Positions 36,516-47,640 of a DNA stretch of 64,000 bases are shown one piece after another (within the stretch, counting starts at the first letter, position 1; every line of letters starts with the position of its first letter). Source of the DNA: Neobacillus soli NBRC 102451 (GTDB lineage Bacteria; Bacillota; Bacilli; Bacillales; Cytobacillaceae); NCBI RefSeq assembly GCF_001591665.1, contig NZ_BCVI01000042.1, positions 92,148-156,147 on the forward strand, in the 5' to 3' direction. The notes below the pieces were generated by a model. That model had not been told where the DNA came from and searched no databases. It worked only from the letters and a program-made list of their open reading frames with translations. A program made the translations under genes and the position numbers.

Positions 36516-37295
36516 ATGGTAAATCAAGATTATTTCGGATTAAAAGATAAAGTTTGTGTGGTAACAGGCGCTGCATCTGGAATCGGTTTGGCGACGGCAA
36601 CGCTTTTAGGGGAAGTTGGTTCTAAAGTGATTTTGTTAGATATTAATGAAGCCAATGGGCAAAAAGCGGTTGCCGACTTAAAAGAGAAGGATTTTAAGGT
36701 TGAATTTGTTCGCTGTGATGTAACAAATGCCGATGATTGCATGTCAGTAAGAGATTTTGTTGAAGCGAATTACGGTGCAGTTGATGTCCTATTTAACAAC
36801 GCGGGTGTCATCAGAAGAAAAACGGTTGTCGATTTAGAAGAGTCAGAATGGGATTTAGTCATCGATGTATCGTTAAAAGGGGTTTATCTTCTATCAAAAT
36901 ATTTAATTCCGCTTATGGCAAACGGCGGCGGAGGCAGTATTATCAACACCGGCTCCGGCTGGGGATTAAAAGGCGGAGATCAAGCAGCCGCTTACTGTGC
37001 AGCGAAGGCTGGAGTGGTGAATTTAACAAAAGCGATGGCAATTGACCATGGACCGCAAAATATTCGTGTGAACTGCATTTGTCCTGGGGATACGGATACA
37101 CCGCTGTTAAGAAGTGAAGCGAAGCAATTAAACCAGCAAGAAGACGCCTTCTTAGTATCATCTGCAAAAGGCCGGCCGTTAGAAAGACTTGGAACGCCAA
37201 GAGACATTGCGAAGGGTGTATTATTCCTGGCAAGTGACTTGTCTTCATGGATTACCGGTACAGATTTAATCGTTGATGGCGGCGGATTGGCGTAA
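36516..37295 (+). CDS. SDR-family oxidoreductase, paired with the GcvPA/GcvPB-like genes (copy 2)
   Basis: 259 residues. TGAASGIGLATA, LLDINE, NNAGVIRRK, catalytic Ser in NTGSGWGLKGGD and Tyr160/Lys164 in YCAAK. The second half is nearly identical to the SDR at 24542, arguing for the same substrate class despite the different transport context. GGAGG at 36504-36508 places the start at ATG 36516 rather than the ATG two codons earlier. Gene order SDR, GcvPA-like, GcvPB-like is the same as in copy 1. Confidence 0.88.
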   Translation: MVNQDYFGLKDKVCVVTGAASGIGLATATLLGEVGSKVILLDINEANGQKAVADLKEKDFKVEFVRCDVTNADDCMSVRDFVEANYGAVDVLFNNAGVIRRKTVVDLEESEWDLVIDVSLKGVYLLSKYLIPLMANGGGGSIINTGSGWGLKGGDQAAAYCAAKAGVVNLTKAMAIDHGPQNIRVNCICPGDTDTPLLRSEAKQLNQQEDAFLVSSAKGRPLERLGTPRDIAKGVLFLASDLSSWITGTDLIVDGGGLA

Positions 37296-37340
37296 ATTTT
37301 TCAGAAAAAACAAGGTAATGACTAATAGGAGGTTATTTTC

Positions 37341-38729
37341 ATGTCACAAAAGGTACATCCTTATATACCAAATATGGTCCCTGAAGTACAGGCTGAGATG
37401 TTAAAGGTAATAGGCGCGGAATCAATTATGGAGTTATATTCTTGTATACCAGAAGAATTGCAGTTCAAGGAAGAGATGAAGCTTCCTCCTTCTTTAACGG
37501 AGTATGAACTGAGACGCCATATTGAAGGGCTATTGAATAAAAACACCAGTACAAAGGAAAATTTGAATTTTCTAGGGGCGGGCTGCTGGCAGCATTTTAT
37601 TCCCGCTGTTTGTGACGAAATCAATCAACGCTCTGAATTTCTAACGGCGTATGCTGGGGAACCGTATGAGGATCATGGCCGTTTTCAGGCACTATTTGAG
37701 TATCAGAGTTTAGTAGCTGAATTAGTCGATATGGATGTTGTCAATGTACCGACATTCGATTGGGGACAAGCGGCAGCTACCGCTGTTCGAATGGCAGCCC
37801 GGATAACCGGAAGGAATAGAGTTTTGCTTGCTAAATCGGTTGCACCGGAACGCAGCAAAATCATGATTAATTACGGAACACCGGATTTACAATTCGAGTT
37901 TGTTCAATTTGATACACAATCAGGCGCCATGGACTTAGCGGATTTAAAAGCAAAATTAACAGATGACGTTGCTGCTGTTTATTTTGAAAACCCATCCTAT
38001 CTTGGGTTTATCGAGGCACAAGGACCGGAGATTTCGAAGCTGTTAAAGGGAAATGATTCTCTAATGGTAGTCGGGGTCGATCCCATTTCACTTGGAGTCT
38101 TGGCACCGCCAAGCCATTATGGTGCTGATATTGTCTGCGGGGACTTACAGCCGCTTGGCATGCACATGAATTTCAGCGGCGGTCAAGCTGGATTTATTGC
38201 CACTCGTGATGAGGTGAAATTTGTTCAGGAGTACCCATCAAGATTGTTTGGGATTGTTCCTACCGTAAAAGAAGGGGAATACGGTTTTGGCGATGTCGCT
38301 TATGAACGGACGTCCTTTGCCTTAAGAGAAAAAGGAAAAGAATCGGTGGGTACCCAGACTGCCTTATGGGGAATCACAGCCGGTGTATATTTAGCACTGC
38401 TTGGACCAGAAGGAATGCAGGAAGTCGGCCAAACGATTATGCAAAATAGTCAATATGCGGTGCAGCAATTAAATCAACTTACCGGTGTAACAGGTTCTCG
38501 TTTGGAATCACCATTCTTTAAAGAGTTTATCGTTGATTTTAATCAAACCAGACTTTCGGTCGAACAGATTAATCAAAGACTGATCGAGAAGAAGATTTTT
38601 GGCGGAAAAGATCTTTCACAAGAGTTCCCTGAGTTTGGTCAGTCGGCACTATTTTGTGTAACCGAGGTTCATACGAAAGAGGATATTGACCATCTTGTTC
38701 AATCGATTAAAGAGATTTTAACGAAATAG
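37341..38729 (+). CDS. GcvPA-like subunit, full length (copy 2)
   Basis: 462 residues, collinear with the copy at 25349 and sharing its altered loops: YAGEPYEDHGRF, VPTFDWGQAAAT, YERTSFALREKGKESVGT. The shared changes relative to glycine decarboxylase subunit 1 show that the two copies belong to one subfamily rather than being independent drift. Internal features FLGAGCWQHFIPAVCDEINQ and IFGGKDLSQEFPE are conserved. RBS GGAGG. It forms a heterodimer with the next gene product; the gap of 16 bases implies coupled expression. Confidence 0.87.
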   Translation: MSQKVHPYIPNMVPEVQAEMLKVIGAESIMELYSCIPEELQFKEEMKLPPSLTEYELRRHIEGLLNKNTSTKENLNFLGAGCWQHFIPAVCDEINQRSEFLTAYAGEPYEDHGRFQALFEYQSLVAELVDMDVVNVPTFDWGQAAATAVRMAARITGRNRVLLAKSVAPERSKIMINYGTPDLQFEFVQFDTQSGAMDLADLKAKLTDDVAAVYFENPSYLGFIEAQGPEISKLLKGNDSLMVVGVDPISLGVLAPPSHYGADIVCGDLQPLGMHMNFSGGQAGFIATRDEVKFVQEYPSRLFGIVPTVKEGEYGFGDVAYERTSFALREKGKESVGTQTALWGITAGVYLALLGPEGMQEVGQTIMQNSQYAVQQLNQLTGVTGSRLESPFFKEFIVDFNQTRLSVEQINQRLIEKKIFGGKDLSQEFPEFGQSALFCVTEVHTKEDIDHLVQSIKEILTK

Positions 38730-38745
38730 AGAGGAGTTTTTTGAT

Positions 38746-40320
38746 ATGCAAAGGATAAAGCGTACGAGCAAAACCCGTGATTTTCACCAAGCAAAATGGA
38801 ATGAGCCAATCATTTTCGAACTCCATCAGCCTGGGGAAAAGGGTGTGGAGCTGCCGCCGGTAAATAACGATGTTGCCTTAGCTGTAGGTGATGGGACATC
38901 GGTTATTCCTGAAGCGATGCAGAGAAGGAATAAGCCGAATCTTCCTGAAATTGGCCAGGCACGTGTGTTGCGCCATTATTTAAGACTGTCACAGGAAACG
39001 CTTGGTTCTGATTTTAACGTAGAAATCGGCCAAGGAACATGTACGATGAAATACATCCCCAAAATTAATGAACTGTTAGTTCGTGATCCGAAAATGATGG
39101 AGCTTCATCCATTGCAAGACGAAGGAACCGTTCAAGGAATGCTAGAGATTTTCCACAACCTCGATTTATGTATGCGAGAAATTTCAGGAATGGATTATTT
39201 CTCCTTCCAACCGAGCAGCGGCACGCAAGCACTGTTTGCCATGGCATCGATTGTAAGGAAGTATCACGAATCGAGAGGAGAAGGGGAAAAGCGGGATGAA
39301 ATTATTACTACTATTTTCTCACATCCTTCACAGGCAGCAACAGCAGCTGTAAAAGGCTATAAAATTATCACCCTGCATCCGGATGAAAATGGTTTTCCTG
39401 ATATTGAAAAGTTAAAAGCAGCCGTGTCGGAAAGAACTGCGGGCTTTGTCGTGGCAAACCCGGAAGATACAGGAATCTTCAATCCAAGGATTAAAGAGTT
39501 TACCGATATTATTCACCAAGCTGGCGGTCTTTGCTTCTATGATCAGGCGAATGCTAACGGTCTTTTAGGAATGACAAGAGCAAAAGAAGCAGGCTTTGAT
39601 ATGTGTTTCTTCAATCTTCACAAAACATTTGCGGCTCCGCATATGTGCGGCGGGCCAGCAACAGGAGCACTTGGGGTCATCGCGGGATTGAAGGAATTCT
39701 TGCCGGCGCCAATTGTGGAACATCATGACGGCAGATATTCGCTTCAATATGATCTAGAGCATTCCATAGGCAAGGTTCGTTCCTTCCACGGTGTTGCGCA
39801 AACGGTATTACGTGCGTATGCCTGGATTCGCGCCCTTGGAGCAGATGGTCTGAAGGAAGTCGCGAAAATTGCCGTGTTAAACAATAATTACATGTACCAT
39901 AAAGTTTTAGCAATTCGTGGTGCAAGTGCACCTTATGTCTTGGGCCACCGTCTTGAACAGGTCCGTTATAGCTGGGAGCAGATGACTTTGGAAACGGGAG
40001 TGACGACAGAGGATGTTACGTTACGAATGACAGATTTCGGTCTTCATTACTGGACAAGCCATCATCCATATATCGTAAAACAGCCGTTCACTCTTGAGCC
40101 GACGGAGTCCTACTCAAAAGAGGACCTAGATGAATACATTCATGCACTAGAGCAAATTTCACAAGAAGCTTATGAAAATCCAGAAATCGTTAAAACGGCT
40201 CCGCATACTAGTACGATTCATAAAATGGACGAGCAGGATTTCCTTGAAAACCCTGAGAAGTGGTGTATCAGCTGGCGTTCCTATTTAAAAAAGACACAAG
40301 CATGCGAAACTGTTAAGTAA
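38746..40320 (+). CDS. GcvPB-like PLP-binding catalytic subunit (copy 2)
   Basis: 524 residues with the PLP lysine again at position 293 in FNLHKTF. It shares with copy 1 the altered motifs QPSSGTQALF, SHPSQAATAA, DQANANGLLG and HMCGGPATGALG, and the His/Trp-rich LHYWTSHHPYIVKQPF near the C-terminus. RBS GAGGAG. The chromosome carries two such dimers within 15 kb, each behind its own SDR. The final gene of the module is followed by a 200-bp repeat element that may end the transcript before the second sugar transporter. Confidence 0.88.
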   Translation: MQRIKRTSKTRDFHQAKWNEPIIFELHQPGEKGVELPPVNNDVALAVGDGTSVIPEAMQRRNKPNLPEIGQARVLRHYLRLSQETLGSDFNVEIGQGTCTMKYIPKINELLVRDPKMMELHPLQDEGTVQGMLEIFHNLDLCMREISGMDYFSFQPSSGTQALFAMASIVRKYHESRGEGEKRDEIITTIFSHPSQAATAAVKGYKIITLHPDENGFPDIEKLKAAVSERTAGFVVANPEDTGIFNPRIKEFTDIIHQAGGLCFYDQANANGLLGMTRAKEAGFDMCFFNLHKTFAAPHMCGGPATGALGVIAGLKEFLPAPIVEHHDGRYSLQYDLEHSIGKVRSFHGVAQTVLRAYAWIRALGADGLKEVAKIAVLNNNYMYHKVLAIRGASAPYVLGHRLEQVRYSWEQMTLETGVTTEDVTLRMTDFGLHYWTSHHPYIVKQPFTLEPTESYSKEDLDEYIHALEQISQEAYENPEIVKTAPHTSTIHKMDEQDFLENPEKWCISWRSYLKKTQACETVK

Positions 40321-40327
40321 AATATAG

Positions 40328-40535
40328 AAAAGCGCAAGCGCCCTGTTCAGCGGCGTATGGCCTCCTCGAAAAAGCTAACGCTTTTTCTTCGAGCGATGAT
40401 TATGCTGTCGAAGCCTTCCTTGTGGATCGCTCCAACTGAGATAAAGGAAACACGAAGAGCCGGAGGCGCATTCGTGCTTGACTTATCGTAGGGAGGAGAG
40501 CGAAGGACACTAGCCGCTAGGGCGCTGGAGCTGTA
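40328..40535. repeat. About 208-bp MITE-like intergenic repeat
   Basis: A GC-rich element starting AAAAGCGCAAGCGCCCT and ending AGGGCGCTGGAGCT, so that its ends are inverted repeats (GCGCCCT/AGGGCGC). It contains an internal hairpin, CTCGAAAAAGC / GCTTTTTCTTCGAG. Similar GCGCAAGCGCC...GGGCGCTGGAGCT elements are familiar from other Bacillus genomes. There is no convincing open frame. It is GC-richer than its neighbours. Confidence 0.7.
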
Positions 40536-40593
40536 CAATTCTCAAAGTCAAAAATTTATACTTTATTATTTTTATAAAAATCGGGGGACCAAC

Positions 40594-41886
40594 ATGAAAA
40601 AGTACTTATCTATTTTGCTTGCCATGCTTCTTTTAGTGGTATCCGCCTGCTCCAATCAATCATCTGGGGATAAAGTGAAAACAGGGGATTCCAAACATCC
40701 AGCAGGGACGATAACCGTTTGGGGCTGGGATGTTGCTGCGTCAACGATGAAGGCAGCTGTTGAAAGTTTTCAGAAGAAATATCCTGATGTTTTAGTAAAA
40801 GTGGAGGATTTCAATAGCGGCGATCTTTATGAAAAACTAACCGTTGGCCTCGCCGCAAGAGGTTCCGGGCTGCCGGATGTTGTGTTAATGGAGGATGAGC
40901 GAATTCCCGGCTATATCCACCAGTTTCCGCAAGGATTTTTAAACTTGAACAAGCTTGGATATGACCAGTACAGAGAAGCGTTTAACCCTGCAAAGGTAGC
41001 ATCTGTTCAGGATAAAGACGGTAACTTCATCGCAGCCCCATGGGATATTGGTCCTGCGGGAGTATTCTACCGCGTTGATTATTTTAAAAAAGCGGGTGTG
41101 GACCCGAATTCTATCCAAACGTGGGATGACTATATAGCAGCAGGGAAAAAGGTTAAGGAAGCAACTGGTAAAAAGATGCTGCCAATTGATATCCCGAACT
41201 ATGATGGCGTCTTTCAAATGATGATGCAGCAGCAAGGACTTTCTTATTTTGATAAGGACGGGAAAATTGCACTCCAAACAAAAGAAGCGGTTCGTGCCAT
41301 GACTGTCATCAAAAAGCTCCATGATGAGGATTTAATCTTAAATAACAAGGGCTGGGATGGCATTGTTACGGCTACAGTTAACGGAGAGGTGGCAACGGTT
41401 CCTTATGGTGTCTGGTATACGGGTTCCATTATGGACCAAGCACCGGACTTAAAGGGAAAATGGGATGTATTTTTCTTGCCAAGCTTTAAAGAGGGCGGCA
41501 CTAGATATGCAAATGTAGGGGGCTCATCCTTGTTAATCCCTGCTACTAGCAAAAATCAATCGGCTGCCTATGCCTTTGTTGAATTCTTTACCACAAATCA
41601 AGATTCACAAATGTTAGGCTTTGAAAAATACGGACTTTTCCCGTCTTTAAAGGAAACCTATAGTGCACCTGAGTTTACGGCAAATAGCGAGTACTTTAAT
41701 AATAGTCCGATTTTCAAGAAGGTTGCTGATATTGTCGACGAGGTCCCAAAGATTCACCTAAACGAAAATTATGCAAAAGCCAGCAGTCTTATGGCTAATG
41801 CCCAAGCAGCGATATTATTGGAAAATAAATCTGTAGAATCTGCCTTAAAAGATGCTCAAAAACAACTTGAAAATGAAATTAAATAA
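40594..41886 (+). CDS. Sugar ABC transporter, substrate-binding lipoprotein (system 2)
   Basis: 430-residue family-1 binding protein with lipobox VVSACSN (Cys near 19). GTITVWGWDVAA, a PDVVLMEDERIPGY binding segment and a C-terminal helical lobe are typical of the CUT1 class. It is clearly different from the protein at 31627, so the two importers probably take different glycosides. Only 19 bases before the ATG remain conserved-looking (GGGGGACC RBS). Two permeases and a beta-galactosidase follow, suggesting a beta-galactoside ligand. Confidence 0.92.
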   Translation: MKKYLSILLAMLLLVVSACSNQSSGDKVKTGDSKHPAGTITVWGWDVAASTMKAAVESFQKKYPDVLVKVEDFNSGDLYEKLTVGLAARGSGLPDVVLMEDERIPGYIHQFPQGFLNLNKLGYDQYREAFNPAKVASVQDKDGNFIAAPWDIGPAGVFYRVDYFKKAGVDPNSIQTWDDYIAAGKKVKEATGKKMLPIDIPNYDGVFQMMMQQQGLSYFDKDGKIALQTKEAVRAMTVIKKLHDEDLILNNKGWDGIVTATVNGEVATVPYGVWYTGSIMDQAPDLKGKWDVFFLPSFKEGGTRYANVGGSSLLIPATSKNQSAAYAFVEFFTTNQDSQMLGFEKYGLFPSLKETYSAPEFTANSEYFNNSPIFKKVADIVDEVPKIHLNENYAKASSLMANAQAAILLENKSVESALKDAQKQLENEIK

Positions 41887-41898
41887 AAGGCTTTTTAG

Positions 41899-41930
41899 AA
41901 TGAGAGAGGGCGGTTTTGCTCCTCTCATTT
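41899..41930 (+). terminator. Intra-operon hairpin after the second binding-protein gene
   Basis: AATGAGAGAGG / CCTCTCATTT around GCGGTTTTGCT. It occupies the same place as the hairpin in system 1 and probably has the same effect on relative expression. Confidence 0.7.
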
Positions 41931-41972
41931 CTATCAATGGAAGTATTCCATCAGCTCAGGGAGGTGCCATTA

Positions 41973-42896
41973 GTGGAAGAAACAGAAAAGGTAGTAAGCA
42001 CCGCGGCAAATTATCGCACCAAAACTAGAAGAAATTTGTTGACTCCCAAAACTGCTCCATATGTATTTATCGCTCCGGCGTTTTTATTAATTTTAATTTT
42101 TACTGTTTATCCGGTCATTTCTTCTTTTATCCTAAGCTTTCAAGAGGTGCGGGGTATCGAGAAATCGTTTGTTGGATTAGCTAATTATACGCGCTTAATT
42201 CATGACCCGGTTTTTTATAAAGCGCTGTTAAATACGTTTCAAATCTTAATCATCCAAGTACCGATTATGATTTTTGTGGCATTGTTAATTGCTGTCGGAC
42301 TTCATTCATCCCTGATTAAAGCAAAGGCACTGTTCCGAATTGCCTATTTCATGCCGGCGATTACAGCACTTGTTGCGGCATCGATTGTCTTTATGATCCT
42401 ATTAGACGAGCATTTTGGATTAGTAAACTATTTCCTTTCATTCATCGGAGTAGACAAGATTCCGTGGCTGACCTCCCCATTTTGGGCAAAGGTCTCTGTG
42501 ATTCTTGTTATGACATGGAGATGGACCGGCTATAATATGGTGATTCTTTTAGCAGGATTGCAAAATATCCCGGCCGATTTATATGAAGCCGCAAGTATTG
42601 ACGGAGCAGGCAAGGTAAAACAATTTTTCATGATTACCCTTCCACAATTAAAGCCGGTGTTCATCTTTACAGTCGTCATGTCAACGATTGGCACACTTCA
42701 GCTGTTTGACGAGCCATTTATTTTGACACATGGCGGTCCGAATAGTGCGACCATGACCATTACGCTTTATTTATACGAAACAGGCTTTAAGTTTTTTGAC
42801 TTTGGTTATGCTTCAGCCATTGCCTATGTACTCGTGCTCATCACGGCAATCGTTTCATGGGTTCAGATGAAATTGGTAGGTGACACAGAGGAATGA
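41973..42896 (+). CDS. Sugar ABC transporter permease, MalF type (system 2)
   Basis: About 307 residues with six helices and the EAA loop DLYEAASIDGAGKVKQFFMI. I start it at GTG 41973, where GGGAGGTG stands 6 bases upstream; the frame is open 19 codons further, but that stretch lies in the hairpin. The stop overlaps the next start (ATGA). Confidence 0.92.
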   Translation: MEETEKVVSTAANYRTKTRRNLLTPKTAPYVFIAPAFLLILIFTVYPVISSFILSFQEVRGIEKSFVGLANYTRLIHDPVFYKALLNTFQILIIQVPIMIFVALLIAVGLHSSLIKAKALFRIAYFMPAITALVAASIVFMILLDEHFGLVNYFLSFIGVDKIPWLTSPFWAKVSVILVMTWRWTGYNMVILLAGLQNIPADLYEAASIDGAGKVKQFFMITLPQLKPVFIFTVVMSTIGTLQLFDEPFILTHGGPNSATMTITLYLYETGFKFFDFGYASAIAYVLVLITAIVSWVQMKLVGDTEE

Positions 42897-43723
42897 TTAC
42901 GTCAAAGAAGCTTTCAACAAAAATCTGGATGTATAGTTTATTGATCGTCGGTGTGATCCTATCTATTGCTCCATTCTATTGGATGATTGTTGGGTCCACT
43001 CATCCTTCAGGTGAGATTTTTCGCGTTCCGCCAAAGCTTCTCCCTGGTGGTTTCTTAGCGAAAAACTTTCAAACACTTAGCGAGTCATTAGGTATCGCGA
43101 AAATCTTTTGGAATTCCTTGTTCATTGCCATTGTGTATACCTTTGTCAGCACGCTTATTAGTGCGATGGCAGGATATGCCTTTGCTAAATACCGCTTTAA
43201 AGGAAAGAATATCTTCTTTTTTGTTATTTTATGCTCGTTGATGATTCCATTCCAGGTAACATTGATTCCACTATTTGAAATGATGGTGGCATTTGACTGG
43301 TTAAACACGTATCAAGCCATTATTTTACCAAGTCTTGCCGCGCCTTTTGCGATTTATTTAATGAGGCAAAATATGCAGGCGGTTCCCACTTCTATAATTG
43401 AAGCATCCCGAGTTGACGGTGCAGGGGAATTAAAAATTTTCTTTTCCGTCATTCTACCAGTGACAAGACCGGCACTGGCTGCTGTGGCGATCTTTCAATT
43501 TATGGCGCAATGGAATAGCTTACTCTGGCCGCTCATTACGCTAAACTCCAAGGAAATGTTTACCCTGCCTGTCGCACTATCAAGCTTAATTGGGATGGCG
43601 CGAATTGATTATGGCCAACTAATGTTAGGAACCACTTTGTCTACGATTCCGATAATGATATTCTTCCTGCTATTGCAAAAGCATTTTATTTCAGGGATTT
43701 TGGGTGGATCAGTTAAAGAATAA
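42893..43723 (+). CDS. Sugar ABC transporter permease, MalG type (system 2)
   Basis: 276 residues, six helices, EAA loop SIIEASRVDGAGELKIFFSV. It is coupled to the preceding gene by a 4-base overlap. The C-terminus LLQKHFISGILGGSVKE is typical of the subunit. Confidence 0.93.
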   Translation: MITSKKLSTKIWMYSLLIVGVILSIAPFYWMIVGSTHPSGEIFRVPPKLLPGGFLAKNFQTLSESLGIAKIFWNSLFIAIVYTFVSTLISAMAGYAFAKYRFKGKNIFFFVILCSLMIPFQVTLIPLFEMMVAFDWLNTYQAIILPSLAAPFAIYLMRQNMQAVPTSIIEASRVDGAGELKIFFSVILPVTRPALAAVAIFQFMAQWNSLLWPLITLNSKEMFTLPVALSSLIGMARIDYGQLMLGTTLSTIPIMIFFLLLQKHFISGILGGSVKE

Positions 43724-43830
43724 AGCTGTATTATTGTTTTTCGAAAAATTAAACCATTAAAAAGTCATCTTTGGGTGTAAAATTACACTTCCCCTGCGAA
43801 TTATTTGGTATTTTAAGCGAGCTAAAATCA

Positions 43831-43885
43831 TTTATCAGCGAATTTTATAGGTTTATCAGCGAATCTAAGCTATTTATCAGCGAAT
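43831..43885. repeat. Three TTTATCAGCGAAT repeats with exact 21-bp period
   Basis: Identical 13-mers at 43831-43843, 43852-43864 and 43873-43885, separated by variable 8-base spacers, ending 32 bases before the lacZ start. Spacing of two helical turns would place them on one face of the DNA. TATCAGCGAA-type repeats also occur as scattered short repeats in Bacillaceae, so a regulatory role is unproven. Confidence 0.75.
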
Positions 43886-43905
43886 CAAAAAAGTAACAAT
43901 CTTAA

Positions 43906-46977
<3,072 letters not shown>

Positions 46978-46986
46978 ATTGCCGCT

Positions 46987-46999
46987 GGTGTCAGGCACC
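46987..46999. repeat. GGTGTCAGGCACC repeat core
   Basis: Exact copy 9 bases after the lacZ stop codon. Confidence 0.85.
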
Positions 47000-47025
47000 A
47001 ATATTAAGGCACTAATAGTAAGTGG

Positions 47026-47064
47026 AAAAGGTTGGCGGGAAACTAACTTCCGCCAACCTTTTTG
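47026..47064 (+). terminator. lacZ terminator
   Basis: AAAAGGTTGGCGG / CCGCCAACCTTTTT with a loop of about 11 bases; a perfect GC-rich stem with a T-run. Confidence 0.9.
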
Positions 47065-47111
47065 CTGTGATATTTTGCTGTTGTTTTATCTCCTAGTGTT
47101 TAAACTAGTGG

Positions 47112-47144
47112 TGGTGTCAGTGCACTGAATTGGTGCCTGACACC
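47112..47144. repeat. Composite repeat, short form
   Basis: GGTGGTGTCAGTGCACTGAAT leads into the exact core GGTGCCTGACACC (47132-47144). It is the same family as the other copies, with a GTGCAC dyad as the inner part. Confidence 0.75.
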
Positions 47145-47147
47145 CAA

Positions 47148-47252
47148 TCATTTTGGTTGAAGCAGGAAACTTTTGACTTCCTCTGGGGTTACTCCTATTT
47201 GTTTTGCCAGTAGCATAAGGTCAATCCATTCCTCATCGTAATTTGAGCTGCT
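47148..47252 (-). pseudogene. SinI-like anti-repressor domain without a start codon
   Basis: On the minus strand the frame ending at TGA 47148-47150 encodes DEEWIDLMLLAKQIGVTPEE followed by VKSFLLQPK. This is a near-textbook SinI domain (compare DQEWVELMVEAKEANISPEE of B. subtilis SinI), which binds the biofilm repressor SinR. For at least 25 codons upstream there is no ATG, GTG or TTG in this frame, so it cannot be translated as it stands; a nearby ATG is in another frame. I call it a truncated or frameshifted remnant. Confidence 0.55.
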
Positions 47253-47400
47253 AACGTTTTCTTGCCATCTTCTGCCACTTGGGCAATATAGAATCCGATC
47301 CGTGCTAAATCTAGCTCCGCAACAAAGAAATGTAAAATGGCTACTAGTCCATTAGTAATTCGATTGGCAAGGGAGGATGAATCAATTCCTGATTCAAGTC
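47230..47400 (-). pseudogene. Unidentified coding remnant fused to the SinI-like stub
   Basis: A different minus-strand frame is open from about 47400 and reads GIDSSSLANRITNGLVAILH and then FFVAELDLARIGFYIAQVAE, DGKKTLAAQIT. It then enters the SinI-like DNA out of frame and stops soon after. The amphipathic pattern looks like real protein, possibly the helical C-terminal domain of a regulator, but I cannot name it. There is no start codon with an RBS. The junction at about 47240-47255 looks like a deletion scar. Confidence 0.35.
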
Positions 47401-47499
47401 GACTTCTTTTAATTACTTAAGAGTATTATATTTTGGAAAACTCTTCTAGTTAATTAAAATATTCTGAATTTCCTGTACCACTAACCTATCTTAAGTAGT

Positions 47500-47512
47500 G
47501 GTGCCTGACACC
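47500..47512. repeat. GGTGCCTGACACC repeat core
   Basis: Exact copy extended to a longer near-dyad, AGTGGTGCCTGACACCACT, upstream of aprX. Confidence 0.85.
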
Positions 47513-47640
47513 ACTAAAAGATTGTAAGATTTCGTTCCATAAAGGGTTACGCTATTTTTTAATAGGGCATGGACAAGTACCGTTACCATTTCCCTCCTCC
47601 CTCATAGCTTATAAAAAAGTATGAAAGGAGGTTATGTGCG

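Noticed and set aside
40328..40535. CRISPR-like or small RNA gene in the 40.3-kb gap
   Set aside because: There are no regularly spaced repeats, and the inverted ends and GC-rich hairpin fit a dispersed repeat element better.
43831..43885. CRISPR array from the 21-bp-periodic repeats before lacZ
   Set aside because: Repeat units of 13 bp with 8-bp spacers are far too short for CRISPR, and no cas genes are present.
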